NCBI RefSeq assembly: GCF_047922965.1
Contig: NZ_CP150481.1
Span: 1,550,001-1,614,000, forward strand
DNA: 64,000 bases
Direction of reading: 5' to 3'
Source: Neptunicella plasticusilytica
GTDB taxonomy: Bacteria > Pseudomonadota > Gammaproteobacteria > Enterobacterales > Alteromonadaceae
A program made the translations under genes and the position numbers. Shown one piece after another: positions 7,946 to 16,659 of this stretch. Below the pieces are notes generated by a model that was given only the letters and a program-made list of their open reading frames with translations, was not told the DNA's origin and searched no databases. The stretch's first letter is position 1; each line of letters opens with the position of its first letter.

Positions 7946-8322
7946 CGTTTATTATCACTGCCAAATGTCATTTGGCCGAAGAAAAGCCGTTTACCCGGGT
8001 AAACGGCTTTTGTGTATTTCCTGCCTTACCGAAAAATCTATTTTAACCTCAGACTGATATTCGGCTGCCTTTCCGTCATACAAACTATTCGCTACCCTTA
8101 ATTGTTTAACATGTGTGTGAGATTTTATCTATTGCCTGTTTGGCAAATAGGTGATATTCAGCACAATATAAAGGCAGGTAAGGTATTAATGAATCTACTT
8201 TTTATAAGACAATTCTCTACAAGCTCGGTGATAGTTGACTTTGCCGGTAAACCTGACCTAACGATGTGCCTATTGCCGCTGACGCAGTGCTCAGTATTAT
8301 GTCTCCATAAACGAGTTTAGAG
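7946..8322. other. Intergenic region before the ATP-grasp gene
   Basis: Apart from the terminator at 7982-8011, nothing firm is seen. An open frame at 8102-8320 has no Shine-Dalgarno and an unconvincing composition. The last 100 bases presumably hold the promoter of the ATP-grasp operon, but no clear -35/-10 pair stands out. Confidence 0.5.
7982..8011. terminator. Terminator after the FadL gene
   Basis: A perfect 30-base palindrome (aaaagccgtttaccc and its reverse complement) that ends in TTTT on the plus strand, 36 bases after the fadL-like stop codon. Confidence 0.8.
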
Positions 8323-9789
8323 ATGAATAAAACGATTATTGTTGCAGACAATACAAACCTCTTGCTGGATGATAGCGAACTAACCGTTATCAGTTTTGAA
8401 AGCTATTTGGCTGATTATCCGAAGCTTAACGAGCCTAAAACCCGCGTTATTAATTTATGTGATACAGAACACTATCTAAGTTGTGGTTATTATTGCTCAT
8501 TGCTAGCTGAAGCAAGACGTCACAAAGTCTTGCCTAATGTCGGTACCATCAACGACTTGCGGGATATGTCTAACGACAGTCTTTCCGGCATACTGGTGAC
8601 TATACCTACTGAACAAATCGCCAATGTTGTTGATGGTAAAACGATTGAAATTATGGTGTTTTTTGGCTGGACGGCTCAGGATGACTGGAAAAAAATTGCC
8701 CGACAGGCGTTTGAGAAATACCCGTCACCTATATTGAAATTGCTGATTTTAAAAGATCATAACGGTATGCGTATTCAGGTGCGACGTTCAGCGTTAAACC
8801 AGCTCGATACGGAACAACAACAGCAGTTTCAGCAGCGTTTGTTAGCTTTTACGCGAAATGTGTGGCGACATGGAGGCTCACAGCGTCGTCAGCGCTGGGA
8901 TTTGGCGATTCTGGTTAATCCTGATGAACCTCATCCGCCGAGCGATAAAGAGGCCATCAAACAGTTTATCAAGGCGGCCGCTAAAGAAGGCATCCACGCA
9001 GAAACAGTGAGTGCCGTTCGATTTAGTCAGATTGCACAATATGATGCCTTATTTATCCGCGAAACGACGGCAATCGATCACCACACCTACAGGTTGGCGC
9101 GCAAGGCTGAACAGGAAGGTCTGGTGGTCATTGATGATTACACTTCAATATTGCGTTGTTGCAACAAGGTTTTCTTGCATGATGCGTTTAGCTATAACAA
9201 GGTACCTTCACTGAAAACCAAAGTGATTATAGGCAGTAGCGACAAAGAGTTGGATTATATCGAACAGGAATTCAGCTATCCGATTGTACTTAAAATGCCT
9301 GAGGGCTCGTTTTCAAAAGGTGTGTTTAAAGTGGATGATCGCACCGAGCTTAAAAGTAAGCTGGACGAATTATTGCTCAGCACCGCTTTGGTGCTGGTTC
9401 AGGAGTTCCTGTATACCGATTTTGACTGGCGTATCGGCGTGCTAAACGGTCGGGCGATTTATGCCTGCCGCTATCATATGGCACGCAAGCATTGGCAGAT
9501 TTATAATCATGGCGCAAAACGTTTCTCGGCAGGCGGATTTGAAACTTTACCGACTTTTGAGGTGCCCAAAGCTGTTTTGGATGCAGCTCTGAGTGCTTGT
9601 AGTATTATTGGTCGCGGGTTGTATGGGGTGGATATCAAACAAAAAGGCAATCAGGTTTACGTGATTGAAGTGAACGATAATCCCAGCATCGATAGTAAAG
9701 TAGAAGATGCGTATTTGGGCAATGAGCTATATAAAATTATTATGCAAGAATTTGCCCATCGACTTGAACAGCGTGGACGCGAAAAATAA
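8323..9789 (+). CDS. RimK-like ATP-grasp ligase with N-terminal RLAN-type domain
   Basis: 488 residues, cytoplasmic. The C-terminal half (about 280-480) is a RimK-type ATP-grasp domain that forms amide bonds via an acyl phosphate. It shows the ATP-binding lysine in VLKMPEGSFSKGV (about 322-334), the FDWRIGVLNGR strand, and the metal-binding YGVDIK with VIEVNDNPSID (about 447-457). The N-terminal 200 residues fit the RLAN domain that accompanies this ligase subgroup. A GNAT gene follows 2 bases after the stop, and a GNAT/C39-peptidase fusion lies further on. Comparative genomics has proposed such groups as peptide- or amide-forming systems. The substrate and amino acid used are unknown. It is much longer than RimK itself (about 300 residues). 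Confidence 0.88.
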   Translation: MNKTIIVADNTNLLLDDSELTVISFESYLADYPKLNEPKTRVINLCDTEHYLSCGYYCSLLAEARRHKVLPNVGTINDLRDMSNDSLSGILVTIPTEQIANVVDGKTIEIMVFFGWTAQDDWKKIARQAFEKYPSPILKLLILKDHNGMRIQVRRSALNQLDTEQQQQFQQRLLAFTRNVWRHGGSQRRQRWDLAILVNPDEPHPPSDKEAIKQFIKAAAKEGIHAETVSAVRFSQIAQYDALFIRETTAIDHHTYRLARKAEQEGLVVIDDYTSILRCCNKVFLHDAFSYNKVPSLKTKVIIGSSDKELDYIEQEFSYPIVLKMPEGSFSKGVFKVDDRTELKSKLDELLLSTALVLVQEFLYTDFDWRIGVLNGRAIYACRYHMARKHWQIYNHGAKRFSAGGFETLPTFEVPKAVLDAALSACSIIGRGLYGVDIKQKGNQVYVIEVNDNPSIDSKVEDAYLGNELYKIIMQEFAHRLEQRGREK

Positions 9790-9791
9790 TC

Positions 9792-10232
9792 ATGAGTATC
9801 CGCCTGGCAAGGCTGAATGATGCCCAGGAATTGGATGATATTGAGCAGCATAGCTTTTCCACTGACCAGATTCCTCTGCGGCAAATGCGTTACTTGCTTG
9901 ATAAAGCAAAAGCGAAAACCTGGGTGCTGGAAAGAGACAACAAATTGGCGGGTTATTGCATGGTGTTGTTACCCCAGTTACCCAGACCGGCGAGACTGTA
10001 TTCCATTGCTGTATTATCTGAGTATCGAGGTATGGGGGTCGCCAACCGGCTGATCGAAACAATGCTAGCTGATATTAAACTATGCGGTTATACCAGAGTA
10101 CGACTGGAAGTGAGGGCTAGTCAGCATAAAGTGCAGGCGTTGTATCAAAAATTTGGTTTCAATCCTGTTGAGCAGATTAGCGGTTATTACGCTGACGGAG
10201 AAGATGCTTTTCGCATGGAAAGGCCGCTTTAG
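9792..10232 (+). CDS. GNAT-family N-acetyltransferase
   Basis: 146 residues, a single GNAT domain of the RimI-like type. The acetyl-CoA loop is visible as RGMGVANRL (about 77-85), preceded by the beta-4 strand LYSIAVLSEY and followed by VRLEVRASQHKVQALYQKFG, the usual V/A motif. It starts 2 bases after the ATP-grasp stop codon, so the two are translated from one mRNA. It could acetylate an amine of the ligase substrate or product. This is inferred from context; the sequence does not show the acceptor. Confidence 0.88.
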   Translation: MSIRLARLNDAQELDDIEQHSFSTDQIPLRQMRYLLDKAKAKTWVLERDNKLAGYCMVLLPQLPRPARLYSIAVLSEYRGMGVANRLIETMLADIKLCGYTRVRLEVRASQHKVQALYQKFGFNPVEQISGYYADGEDAFRMERPL

Positions 10233-10246
10233 GCGGCGTAAATCAT

Positions 10247-10273
10247 CAGGCTATGTTGTTACAACATAGCCTG
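10247..10273. terminator. Bidirectional hairpin between convergent genes
   Basis: A perfect 13-bp inverted repeat (caggctatgttgt / acaacatagcctg) around one T. It contains the last codons and stop of the RMD1-family gene on the minus strand and follows the GNAT gene on the plus strand. It is a likely shared terminator, although T-runs are short. Confidence 0.55.
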
Positions 10274-11053
10274 AATTTCCTGGGCTCCAAACATCACAAT
10301 CTCGATCGCAATTAAAATGATGATTATCCATTCCAGAAAAGCGGAATGTTGATGTTTTTGCTCATCAGCCAGCATACCGAATAGCTCGTGGATGGTAGAC
10401 AGTTTTTTTGACAGTATTTCTACCCGTGGATGGATCTCCAGGTAACGCGCCGCGACATTGTAAATGGCTTCATACTCTGGATATTCCCAAAAAAAGTTGG
10501 GGGTATCCAGTAATTCATAGTGCAGGATAATATCGCTTTTGGTGCTGAATAGATTACCCCGTATTTTGGCTATTTCCTGACGACTGAGTTTGATTTTACC
10601 CGTCTCGGCTAAAGCATGGGGTAGATGTGCGTATGCTTGAATCGTCTGCTGAGCTTGAGATTCGTACTCGTTTAGCTTTAACGACTGAGCTAATGCATGG
10701 CTAATTGCCAGGCGACTTAGTACATCATCATCAGCGAGCACAATTTTATCCTGACTAATGCGCAATTCACTACCGCCGGTGACAAAACGGAAATGCTCCT
10801 GATTGTCGGAATGGAGCTGATGATTTTCCAGTTGTAAACGGTTAAGCAATGCCATTCTTTCGTCTTCGGTGACGGCCCAGAAAATGATGACTCCATAATC
10901 AAAAATCCAAGCTTCACCATCGGGTAGAGCAATGTGGGCTGCATCCCGATAACGTACACCCCGTTCATTATTTAACAACTCGAGTTGTTCGGAGCCGCTA
11001 ACAAAAATATCGCCTAAATTGAAGGCGGAAACCCGGTCGTTAATAAACTTCAT
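10259..11053 (-). CDS. RMD1/YagE (DUF155) family protein
   Basis: 264 residues from ATG 11053; an in-frame TTG at 11065 is also possible. The N-terminal part contains AWIFDYGVIIFWAVTEDER, typical of the RMD1/Sif2/YagE (DUF155) family. The middle is helical (SQDKIVLADDDVLSRLAISH, then the ILHYELLDTPNFFWEYPEYE region). The C-terminus has one transmembrane helix (FLEWIIIILIAIEIVMFGAQ). Mitochondrial RMD1 relatives act in organelle translation and division; the bacterial role is not established. It lies opposite to and between the two GNAT-bearing genes, so it may be an unrelated insertion or a partner. Confidence 0.82.
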   Translation of the reverse strand: MKFINDRVSAFNLGDIFVSGSEQLELLNNERGVRYRDAAHIALPDGEAWIFDYGVIIFWAVTEDERMALLNRLQLENHQLHSDNQEHFRFVTGGSELRISQDKIVLADDDVLSRLAISHALAQSLKLNEYESQAQQTIQAYAHLPHALAETGKIKLSRQEIAKIRGNLFSTKSDIILHYELLDTPNFFWEYPEYEAIYNVAARYLEIHPRVEILSKKLSTIHELFGMLADEQKHQHSAFLEWIIIILIAIEIVMFGAQEIQAML

Positions 11054-11198
11054 GGCGTGTTCCAAAACATAGGTGAGATTGCCTATACAATAATCCGCAG
11101 TTGCCTAACTGTCGATAGGACGTACAGATCAAACTAGAGTATTTTTTCTTTTGATACACAAGAGTATCCTTGTGCTACCCGTGAAGTGGTATTTAAAT

Positions 11199-12323
11199 AT
11201 GAGTGACGCAGCATTGAATAGAAAAATTGACATCAGGAATGCCCATCTTGACCATCTGGATATGCTGGTTAAGCTGGAAGAACAATGTTTCGTGACTGAT
11301 CGATTGAGCCGCCGGAGCTTAAGGCGCTTTTTAAATAGCGAACAGGTGGTTTTTTTAGTTGCGTTGAAAGACGGGATTTGTATTGGTTATTTGCTGATTA
11401 TCTTTCATCGAGGCACCAGTCTAGCACGACTTTATTCAATCGCTATAGATGAGCAATATAGAAGAAAAGGGATTGGTAAAGCGTTGATGTTGGAAGGTGA
11501 GTCTCGTGCCCAACTTAAAGGTGCGCTCTATATTCGCCTGGAAGTCAATCAAACCAATTTGAGTGCAATTGAATTTTATCACCAGTTTGATTACAAAGAG
11601 TTTGGCTTATTGCCCGACTACTATGATGATCATACAGATGCATGGCGTATGCAAAAGCGTATACGTCAATATCGGCAGGGGATCGTTAAAACGCCGCTGC
11701 CCTGGTGTCAGCAAAGCACGCCGTTCACATGCGGTCCTGCCGCATTGATGATGGCGATGGCGGGATTAAAAAAGAACTATCAGGCCAATTTGACGGAAGA
11801 GCTTCAGTTATGGCGAGAGGCAACGACCATCTTTATGACTTCGGGGCACGGAGGTTGCCATCCACTCGGTCTGGCTTTGTCGGCCGCACGTCGTGGGTTT
11901 TCGGCCGAAGTATGGATAAGTCAGTCGGGGGCGCTGTTTATTGACGGGGTGCGCAGTGAAGAAAAAAAATCGGTTATCCAGCATGTGCACGCCGATTTTT
12001 TATATCAAGCGACCAAAGAAAACATTGAAATATACTATCAAAACATCGAACAACAACGATTAGCCGATGCCTGTGACCAGGGCGCGGTGCCGATTGTACT
12101 GATTAGCACTTACCGTATGGATCGTAAAAAAGCCCCGCATTGGGTGGCAGTAACGGGCTATGATGAGCATTGCTTTTATGTGCATGATCCTGATCCGGAC
12201 GAGAAACACCAAGACTTGGTCGACTGCCAGTATTTGCCTATTGCCAGAGCCGACTTTGAGAAAATGTCATCTTTTGGCAGTAGCCGTTTGCGTACAGCCG
12301 TGATTTTATCCTCGATTGAATAA
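11199..12323 (+). CDS. GNAT acetyltransferase fused to C39-like cysteine peptidase
   Basis: 374 residues from ATG 11199; a TTG at 11151 would add 16 residues. The N-terminal GNAT domain (about 8-155) shows LYSIAIDEQYRRKGIGKAL. The C-terminal papain-fold domain of the C39 type (about 165-370) has the nucleophile in PFTCGPAALMMAMAG (Cys178), the catalytic His in APHWVAVTGYD (His314) and a downstream YVHDPDPDE acidic segment. No export signal is present, so it should act in the cytoplasm. Such fusions occur beside RimK-like RLAN ligases. Trimming or transferring a peptide made by that ligase is a reasonable inference, but the target is unknown. Confidence 0.87.
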   Translation: MSDAALNRKIDIRNAHLDHLDMLVKLEEQCFVTDRLSRRSLRRFLNSEQVVFLVALKDGICIGYLLIIFHRGTSLARLYSIAIDEQYRRKGIGKALMLEGESRAQLKGALYIRLEVNQTNLSAIEFYHQFDYKEFGLLPDYYDDHTDAWRMQKRIRQYRQGIVKTPLPWCQQSTPFTCGPAALMMAMAGLKKNYQANLTEELQLWREATTIFMTSGHGGCHPLGLALSAARRGFSAEVWISQSGALFIDGVRSEEKKSVIQHVHADFLYQATKENIEIYYQNIEQQRLADACDQGAVPIVLISTYRMDRKKAPHWVAVTGYDEHCFYVHDPDPDEKHQDLVDCQYLPIARADFEKMSSFGSSRLRTAVILSSIE

Positions 12324-12687
12324 AATTTAGCAGGCAAATGATGTTGTTATCAGCGAGTTCAATAGTGGTGATTTGAGTAAAAATCGTTCGATTCAATGCA
12401 AAAAATGTAAGCGGTACCATTTGTATGATGTGTAAACTAAAAAACATAAATAAAGAAGCGGTTTTAATCAATATTATGAGTTGCATTTGAAGTTATTTCA
12501 GGTATTTTTCAGAAACCGGTTACATGTTTTTAACAAAAATGTAACGGGTAATGATAGCTCATGCATGTATTGAGTTTTATCTTCCTTAGTCTTTGTGTTT
12601 TGGTGTTTTAGTGCGACCTTTGGTCGCACTTTTTTTATGTAACGATGCGGCAAAATTTGACAATACTTTGATAAATCAACACTTGTG
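12324..12687. other. Intergenic region with a terminator
   Basis: AT-rich and without a credible coding frame. A strong terminator lies at 12610-12637, almost 290 bases after the nearest plus-strand stop codon. This leaves room for a short untranslated RNA ending there, but no promoter or known RNA family was recognised. Confidence 0.4.
12610..12637 (+). terminator. Rho-independent terminator
   Basis: Stem agtgcgacc/ggtcgcact with a TTT loop, followed by a T-run (seven T) on the plus strand. It is unusually far from the preceding gene. Confidence 0.85.
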
Positions 12688-13242
12688 TTACATCTTTGAT
12701 GTGTTTGAAAGATAAGGAAATAGTTTTTTTATCTGAGTAGCAGAAAGTGCTGTCATTCGAGCAATATTATTACGTGGAATGTTGTCCGGATCAGGGTAAT
12801 GTCTCAACACATCTTCAATTTCCTCCTCCCGCAAAATATGCAAAATAGGGTAGGGGGAGCGATTGGTCAGATTCTCCTTGTCTTCTAGATCGGTTCCGGC
12901 AAACTGATATCCCGGGTGAAAGCTGGCAATCTGAAATATTCCCTGCCAGCCTTGTTGTACAAGTAGATCATCGGCTAACTGGAGAAATTGATTATACTGC
13001 TCAAAATCACATAGCCCTTTATCCAATACCAATAAACTGGTGGATATGGTTGGTGTATCTGACAAATGGAGAATTTCCTGATCGAGACTGGTTAATATTT
13101 CCTCTTCAGTCTGTGCATCACTGACGATAATCCTGATTCTATCTTGTCGACGAGGCTTGGCGGCAAAAGGACATAAATTTAATCCGATCACGATAGTGTC
13201 GAGCCATTCTTCAATGCTACGTATAACTTGTTTTTCATTCAT
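12688..13242 (-). CDS. DUF1415 family protein
   Basis: 184 residues. The N-terminus IEEWLDTIVIGLNLCPFA with NLCPFA matches the DUF1415 family, which is common in gammaproteobacteria and has no assigned function. Other conserved-looking segments are FQIASFHPGYQFAGT and NRSPYPILHILREEEIE, followed by YPDPDNIPRNN. No signal peptide or transmembrane helix is seen, so it is probably cytoplasmic. It starts 10 bases after the Lrp-type regulator gene and is likely co-transcribed with it. Confidence 0.88.
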   Translation of the reverse strand: MNEKQVIRSIEEWLDTIVIGLNLCPFAAKPRRQDRIRIIVSDAQTEEEILTSLDQEILHLSDTPTISTSLLVLDKGLCDFEQYNQFLQLADDLLVQQGWQGIFQIASFHPGYQFAGTDLEDKENLTNRSPYPILHILREEEIEDVLRHYPDPDNIPRNNIARMTALSATQIKKLFPYLSNTSKM

Positions 13243-13252
13243 TCAGAATTCC

Positions 13253-13717
13253 CTAACCTTTTATTGGCAATTCTGTGGTGTATTTAACTTGTTTCAGGGC
13301 AAAGGTTGAACTCAGATGATCGACATTGGGTAAATGGGTGAGTTTGCTTTTTAGCAGATGTTCGTATTCTTCAATACTTTCCACCATTACTTTTAGCAGA
13401 TAGTCCCGATCGCCACTGGTGGTATGGCATTCTACTACTTCGTCAATATCCTGTACTGCCATTTCAAAATTGTTTAATGCACCTTCGTCATGATTTTTAA
13501 GTGAGACGTAAATAAATACACTGACACCGAGATTCAATTTTTTATTATTGAGTAACGTGACTTTCCGCAATATTATTCCTTCACTTTCCAGTCTTTTTAC
13601 TCGGCGCCAGCAAGGAGTGTGGGAAAGTCCCACATGCACGCTGAGCTCAGCCATGGAGATGGTGGCGTTCTGTTGCAAGGTGCGTAGAATTTGTTTATCA
13701 AACTTGTCTAGTTTCAT
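13253..13717 (-). CDS. Lrp/AsnC-family transcriptional regulator
   Basis: 154 residues from ATG 13717, the usual Lrp length; a TTG 30 bases upstream is less likely. It has an N-terminal winged helix-turn-helix (LDKFDKQILRTLQQNATISM, then LSHTPCWRRVKRLESEGII) and a C-terminal RAM effector domain with VVECHTTSGDRDYLLKVM, which in the family binds amino acids. It is divergent from leucine dehydrogenase across 212 bases, so a role in branched-chain amino-acid catabolism similar to BkdR/Lrp is the natural inference. It precedes the DUF1415 gene in an operon. Confidence 0.92.
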   Translation of the reverse strand: MKLDKFDKQILRTLQQNATISMAELSVHVGLSHTPCWRRVKRLESEGIILRKVTLLNNKKLNLGVSVFIYVSLKNHDEGALNNFEMAVQDIDEVVECHTTSGDRDYLLKVMVESIEEYEHLLKSKLTHLPNVDHLSSTFALKQVKYTTELPIKG

Positions 13718-13929
13718 ATAGGCAGGGTCGTAATTTAGGTGTGCCAAGGATGCGTAAAAAACGTATCTTAATCAATCTAAAAATTTAGGATGCTACTCCT
13801 AATATAGGGGATAAATTGGCAAAATTAGTTTCCGCTTAGATAATGCTGTCCGCTAATAATGCAAAATGTGTCCTCGCTAATATGAGCTAATATAAGGCTC
13901 AATCTCATTACCCTACAATAAGGCATTCA

Positions 13930-14985
13930 ATGTCACTGTTTGAACACAAAGCGTATAACCAGCACGAGCACGTTGCATTTTTTCAACATAAATCATCCGG
14001 ATTAAAAGCCATTATTGCTATCCATAATACTAATCTTGGCCCGTCGTTGGGTGGATGTCGTATGTGGCCCTATTCCAGTAGTGAAGAAGCACTAACCGAC
14101 GTACTGAGGCTGTCCAAAGGAATGTCCTACAAGGCGGCAATGGCAAACCTAAAATTGGGCGGCGGAAAATCAGTTATCATCGGCGATCCTCGTAAGGGGA
14201 AAACAGACGACATGATGCTGGCAATGGGGGATTTTGTGCAAAGTCTGGGGGGCAAATATATTTGTGCCGAAGATTCGGGCATATCCGTTGATAACCTTAA
14301 AGTGATGGCGCGGCGTACTGATTATGCGAGTGGTACTGAAGCCAAGTTCCGTTACGATGGTGGGCCAGCTGACGGTAATCCCGCTCCATCGACAGCCTAT
14401 GGTGTATTCGTGGGTTTGAAGGCTGCTGTTAGGTACAAACTGAATAGTGATCTTCGTGGTATTACAGTCGCTATTCAGGGATTGGGACATGTAGGTTATC
14501 GTTTGGCGGAACATTTGCATCATGAAGGGGCCAAACTCATTGTCACGGATATTTTTCCGGATAATCTGGATAAGGCAGTAGAGCAATTTGGTGCAAAAGT
14601 GGTTAAACCTGGAGAAATTCACGCCGTACAGGCGGATGTTTTTGCTCCTTGCGCATTAGGGGCGGCTATCAATGACGATAGCATTGACAATATCAAAGCC
14701 GGAGTGATTGCTGGCGCGGCTAATAACCAGTTGGCGGAAGACCACCACGGTGATCGTTTGAAAGATAAAGGCATTTTGTATGCTCCTGACTACGTTATTA
14801 ACGCTGGTGGCGTGATTGATATTTACCATCAGCGAATGGAAAGCAGCGCGGACAATTTGCGCCAGCACATTGAGGGTATCGGCGATACATTGACTGATAT
14901 TTTTGTTCGATCAGCGGAAGAGAACAAGGCAACCAGTTCAGTGGCAAATAAAATGGCTGAAGAACGATTTTTGAGCGGTTGTTAG
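13930..14985 (+). CDS. Leucine dehydrogenase (Glu/Leu/Phe/Val dehydrogenase family)
   Basis: 351 residues. Oxidatively deaminates branched-chain amino acids, mainly leucine, with NAD+ to the 2-oxo acid in the cytoplasm. The Gly-rich substrate segment and catalytic lysine are in LSKGMSYKAAMANLKLGGGK. The dinucleotide-binding fold has VAIQGLGHVGYRLAEHL, and APCALGAAINDD and INAGGVIDIYHQ are typical of LeuDH. The product may feed branched-chain 2-oxo acid dehydrogenase elsewhere. It is divergent from an Lrp-type gene that probably controls it. Valine dehydrogenase is an alternative substrate assignment within the same family. Confidence 0.92.
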   Translation: MSLFEHKAYNQHEHVAFFQHKSSGLKAIIAIHNTNLGPSLGGCRMWPYSSSEEALTDVLRLSKGMSYKAAMANLKLGGGKSVIIGDPRKGKTDDMMLAMGDFVQSLGGKYICAEDSGISVDNLKVMARRTDYASGTEAKFRYDGGPADGNPAPSTAYGVFVGLKAAVRYKLNSDLRGITVAIQGLGHVGYRLAEHLHHEGAKLIVTDIFPDNLDKAVEQFGAKVVKPGEIHAVQADVFAPCALGAAINDDSIDNIKAGVIAGAANNQLAEDHHGDRLKDKGILYAPDYVINAGGVIDIYHQRMESSADNLRQHIEGIGDTLTDIFVRSAEENKATSSVANKMAEERFLSGC

Positions 14986-15061
14986 CAAGAGCAAAGGAAC
15001 CGGCTTGCATAATTGGGCGGCATTGTAGATAATGCGCGCCGCCTTAACCGGCAGTTTCAAT

Positions 15062-15174
15062 GGTGACCCTTTTGGTCCTCTCGCAATGATACTTTGTGAA
15101 CTCGGTCAGGCCCGGAAGGGAGCAGCCGCAGCAAAGGACTCATGTGCCGTGATGTGGCTGGAGGGGTTGCCACC
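15062..15174 (+). ncRNA. ffs: Signal recognition particle 4.5S RNA
   Basis: The conserved apical domain reads GGTCAGGCCCGGAAGGGAGC AGCC followed by GCAAAGGACTCATG and GTGATGTGGCTGG, matching bacterial small SRP RNA (compare GGTCAGGTCCGGAAGGAAGC in E. coli). The ends ggtgaccc and gggttgccacc pair to close the long hairpin. It binds Ffh and targets inner-membrane proteins. The outer ends are set by the closing stem and may be off by a few bases. The ComFB-like gene on the other strand stops directly at its 3' end. Confidence 0.93.
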
Positions 15175-15447
15175 TCAATCCTCGTTATCCTTTTTCTGAT
15201 CCAGAAATTTTTGTGCTTTCTCTATTGCGTGAACGACATTCATTTCCATTTGTTGACGTTCATTTTGGGGTAAATAAAAGGCCATATCGACCTCGAAGCG
15301 AATATAGCGTGGAGGCACCTGATTCAACGACAAACAGCACAGATCCGCCAGATAATCGGGACTTTTTGTTTTATCCAATTTTAGCGTCTGAATACGTTCC
15401 AGAATAAGGTGTTCATAATAGTTGTGGATATCGTCGTCTAAAGTCAT
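15175..15447 (-). CDS. ComFB-family protein
   Basis: 90 residues. It begins DDDIHNYYEHLILERI and has DLCCLSLNQVPPRYIRFEVD, the core signature of the late-competence ComFB family (helical, LN-x-x-PP-x-Y motif). Members of this family have been reported to bind cyclic di-GMP. The Bacillus namesake lies in the comF operon, but competence is not implied here. No signal or membrane segment is present. It is a single gene, convergent with 4.5S RNA and divergent from the tryptophan dioxygenase gene. Confidence 0.8.
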   Translation of the reverse strand: MTLDDDIHNYYEHLILERIQTLKLDKTKSPDYLADLCCLSLNQVPPRYIRFEVDMAFYLPQNERQQMEMNVVHAIEKAQKFLDQKKDNED

Positions 15448-15573
15448 TGTTATAAAATCTCGTAACGGATTGAATATTCAAGAGTAATGTCAGTATAGAT
15501 GTTTTATTGCCAGTGCCAATGTTAAATTTGGTATTGAGATTCATCCGACCAGAGTTAACTTGAAGGTAGTAAA

Positions 15574-16659
15574 ATGAAAAAAAATCAAACGTCAGTTTAT
15601 TACGGAGAATACTTGCAACTGGATAAACTGTTGTCGGCTCAACAAACCGAAAGTGCCAAATATGGCATTGCCGCCCACGATGAGACACTTTTTATCATAG
15701 TCCATCAGGTATACGAGTTGTGGTTTAAACAAATTCTGCACGAACTTTCTACCGTTATTGATACGTTTTCACACAACCAGATCCAGGATCGTGATCTGAC
15801 TGTCGTTGTGCACAGACTCAAACGCGTTGTTGCCATTCAAAGATTGCTAAACGATCAAATCGGTATTATTGAAACCATGACGCCACAGGATTTTTTATCA
15901 TTCAGGGACTACCTAGTGCCTGCGTCCGGTTTTCAAAGCATTCAGTTTAAAATACTGGAAATATCCTTAGGTTTAAAAACGCAGTACAGAATCGATTTTG
16001 ACAAGCAATCATTTTTTAAACGATTAAATCGATCTGATAGAGACTTTCTACAGCAACTGGAGACTAAGGCTAGTCTGTTCGAACTTGTTGAAAAGTGGTT
16101 AGAAAGGATGCCATTTTTATCTTTCGGTGATTTTGAATTCTGGAAATATTATCAAGCTGCCACAGACAAAATGTTGCAAAGCGATCGCGATATCATAGAT
16201 ACCAATCCCACTTTGACAGAAAAAGAAAAACAGCTGGAGTTGGCAGAGTTGGCCAACACACGAGCTAGTTTCAACGCATTATTCGACGATAAAATTTATG
16301 ACAAGCTAAGAGAGGCGGATCAGGTGCGACTCTCCAGGCAAGCTATGTTATCCGCGCTGTTTATTCAACAGTATTCTGAAGAACCGATTTTTAATCTGGC
16401 CCACCAATTTATTACCTGTTTAACAGAAATAGACGAAAACCTGACCATATGGCGTTACCGCCATGCCATGATGGTTCAGCGTATGCTTGGCAGCAAGATA
16501 GGAACAGGTGGTTCAAGCGGACATGAGTATTTGAAGCGCACAACCGAGTCCAATCGCATATTTAAAGACTTCTTTAATATGTCAACATTCTTACTCCCAA
16601 AAGATGCACTACCTGAGCTACCACAGGAGGTAATAGCTAGATTGGGATTTTATCCTTGA
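15574..16659 (+). CDS. Tryptophan 2,3-dioxygenase
   Basis: 361 residues, longer than the roughly 280-300 of many bacterial enzymes. It is a heme enzyme that opens the tryptophan indole ring to N-formylkynurenine. The active-site helix has FIIVHQVYELWFKQIL, with the distal His. The heme-ligand region reads RYRHAMMVQRMLGSKIGTGG, followed by SSGHEYLKRTT. The extra length is spread through the middle helices (about 150-240). No other kynurenine-pathway gene is adjacent. A GAAGGTAG ribosome binding site precedes the ATG. Confidence 0.92.
   Translation: MKKNQTSVYYGEYLQLDKLLSAQQTESAKYGIAAHDETLFIIVHQVYELWFKQILHELSTVIDTFSHNQIQDRDLTVVVHRLKRVVAIQRLLNDQIGIIETMTPQDFLSFRDYLVPASGFQSIQFKILEISLGLKTQYRIDFDKQSFFKRLNRSDRDFLQQLETKASLFELVEKWLERMPFLSFGDFEFWKYYQAATDKMLQSDRDIIDTNPTLTEKEKQLELAELANTRASFNALFDDKIYDKLREADQVRLSRQAMLSALFIQQYSEEPIFNLAHQFITCLTEIDENLTIWRYRHAMMVQRMLGSKIGTGGSSGHEYLKRTTESNRIFKDFFNMSTFLLPKDALPELPQEVIARLGFYP

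Noticed and set aside
8102..8320. 72-residue open frame upstream of the ATP-grasp gene
   Set aside because: No Shine-Dalgarno, mixed composition and no domain. It probably reads through the promoter region.
14170..14622. 150-residue minus-strand frame inside leucine dehydrogenase
   Set aside because: A shadow of a highly conserved plus-strand gene.
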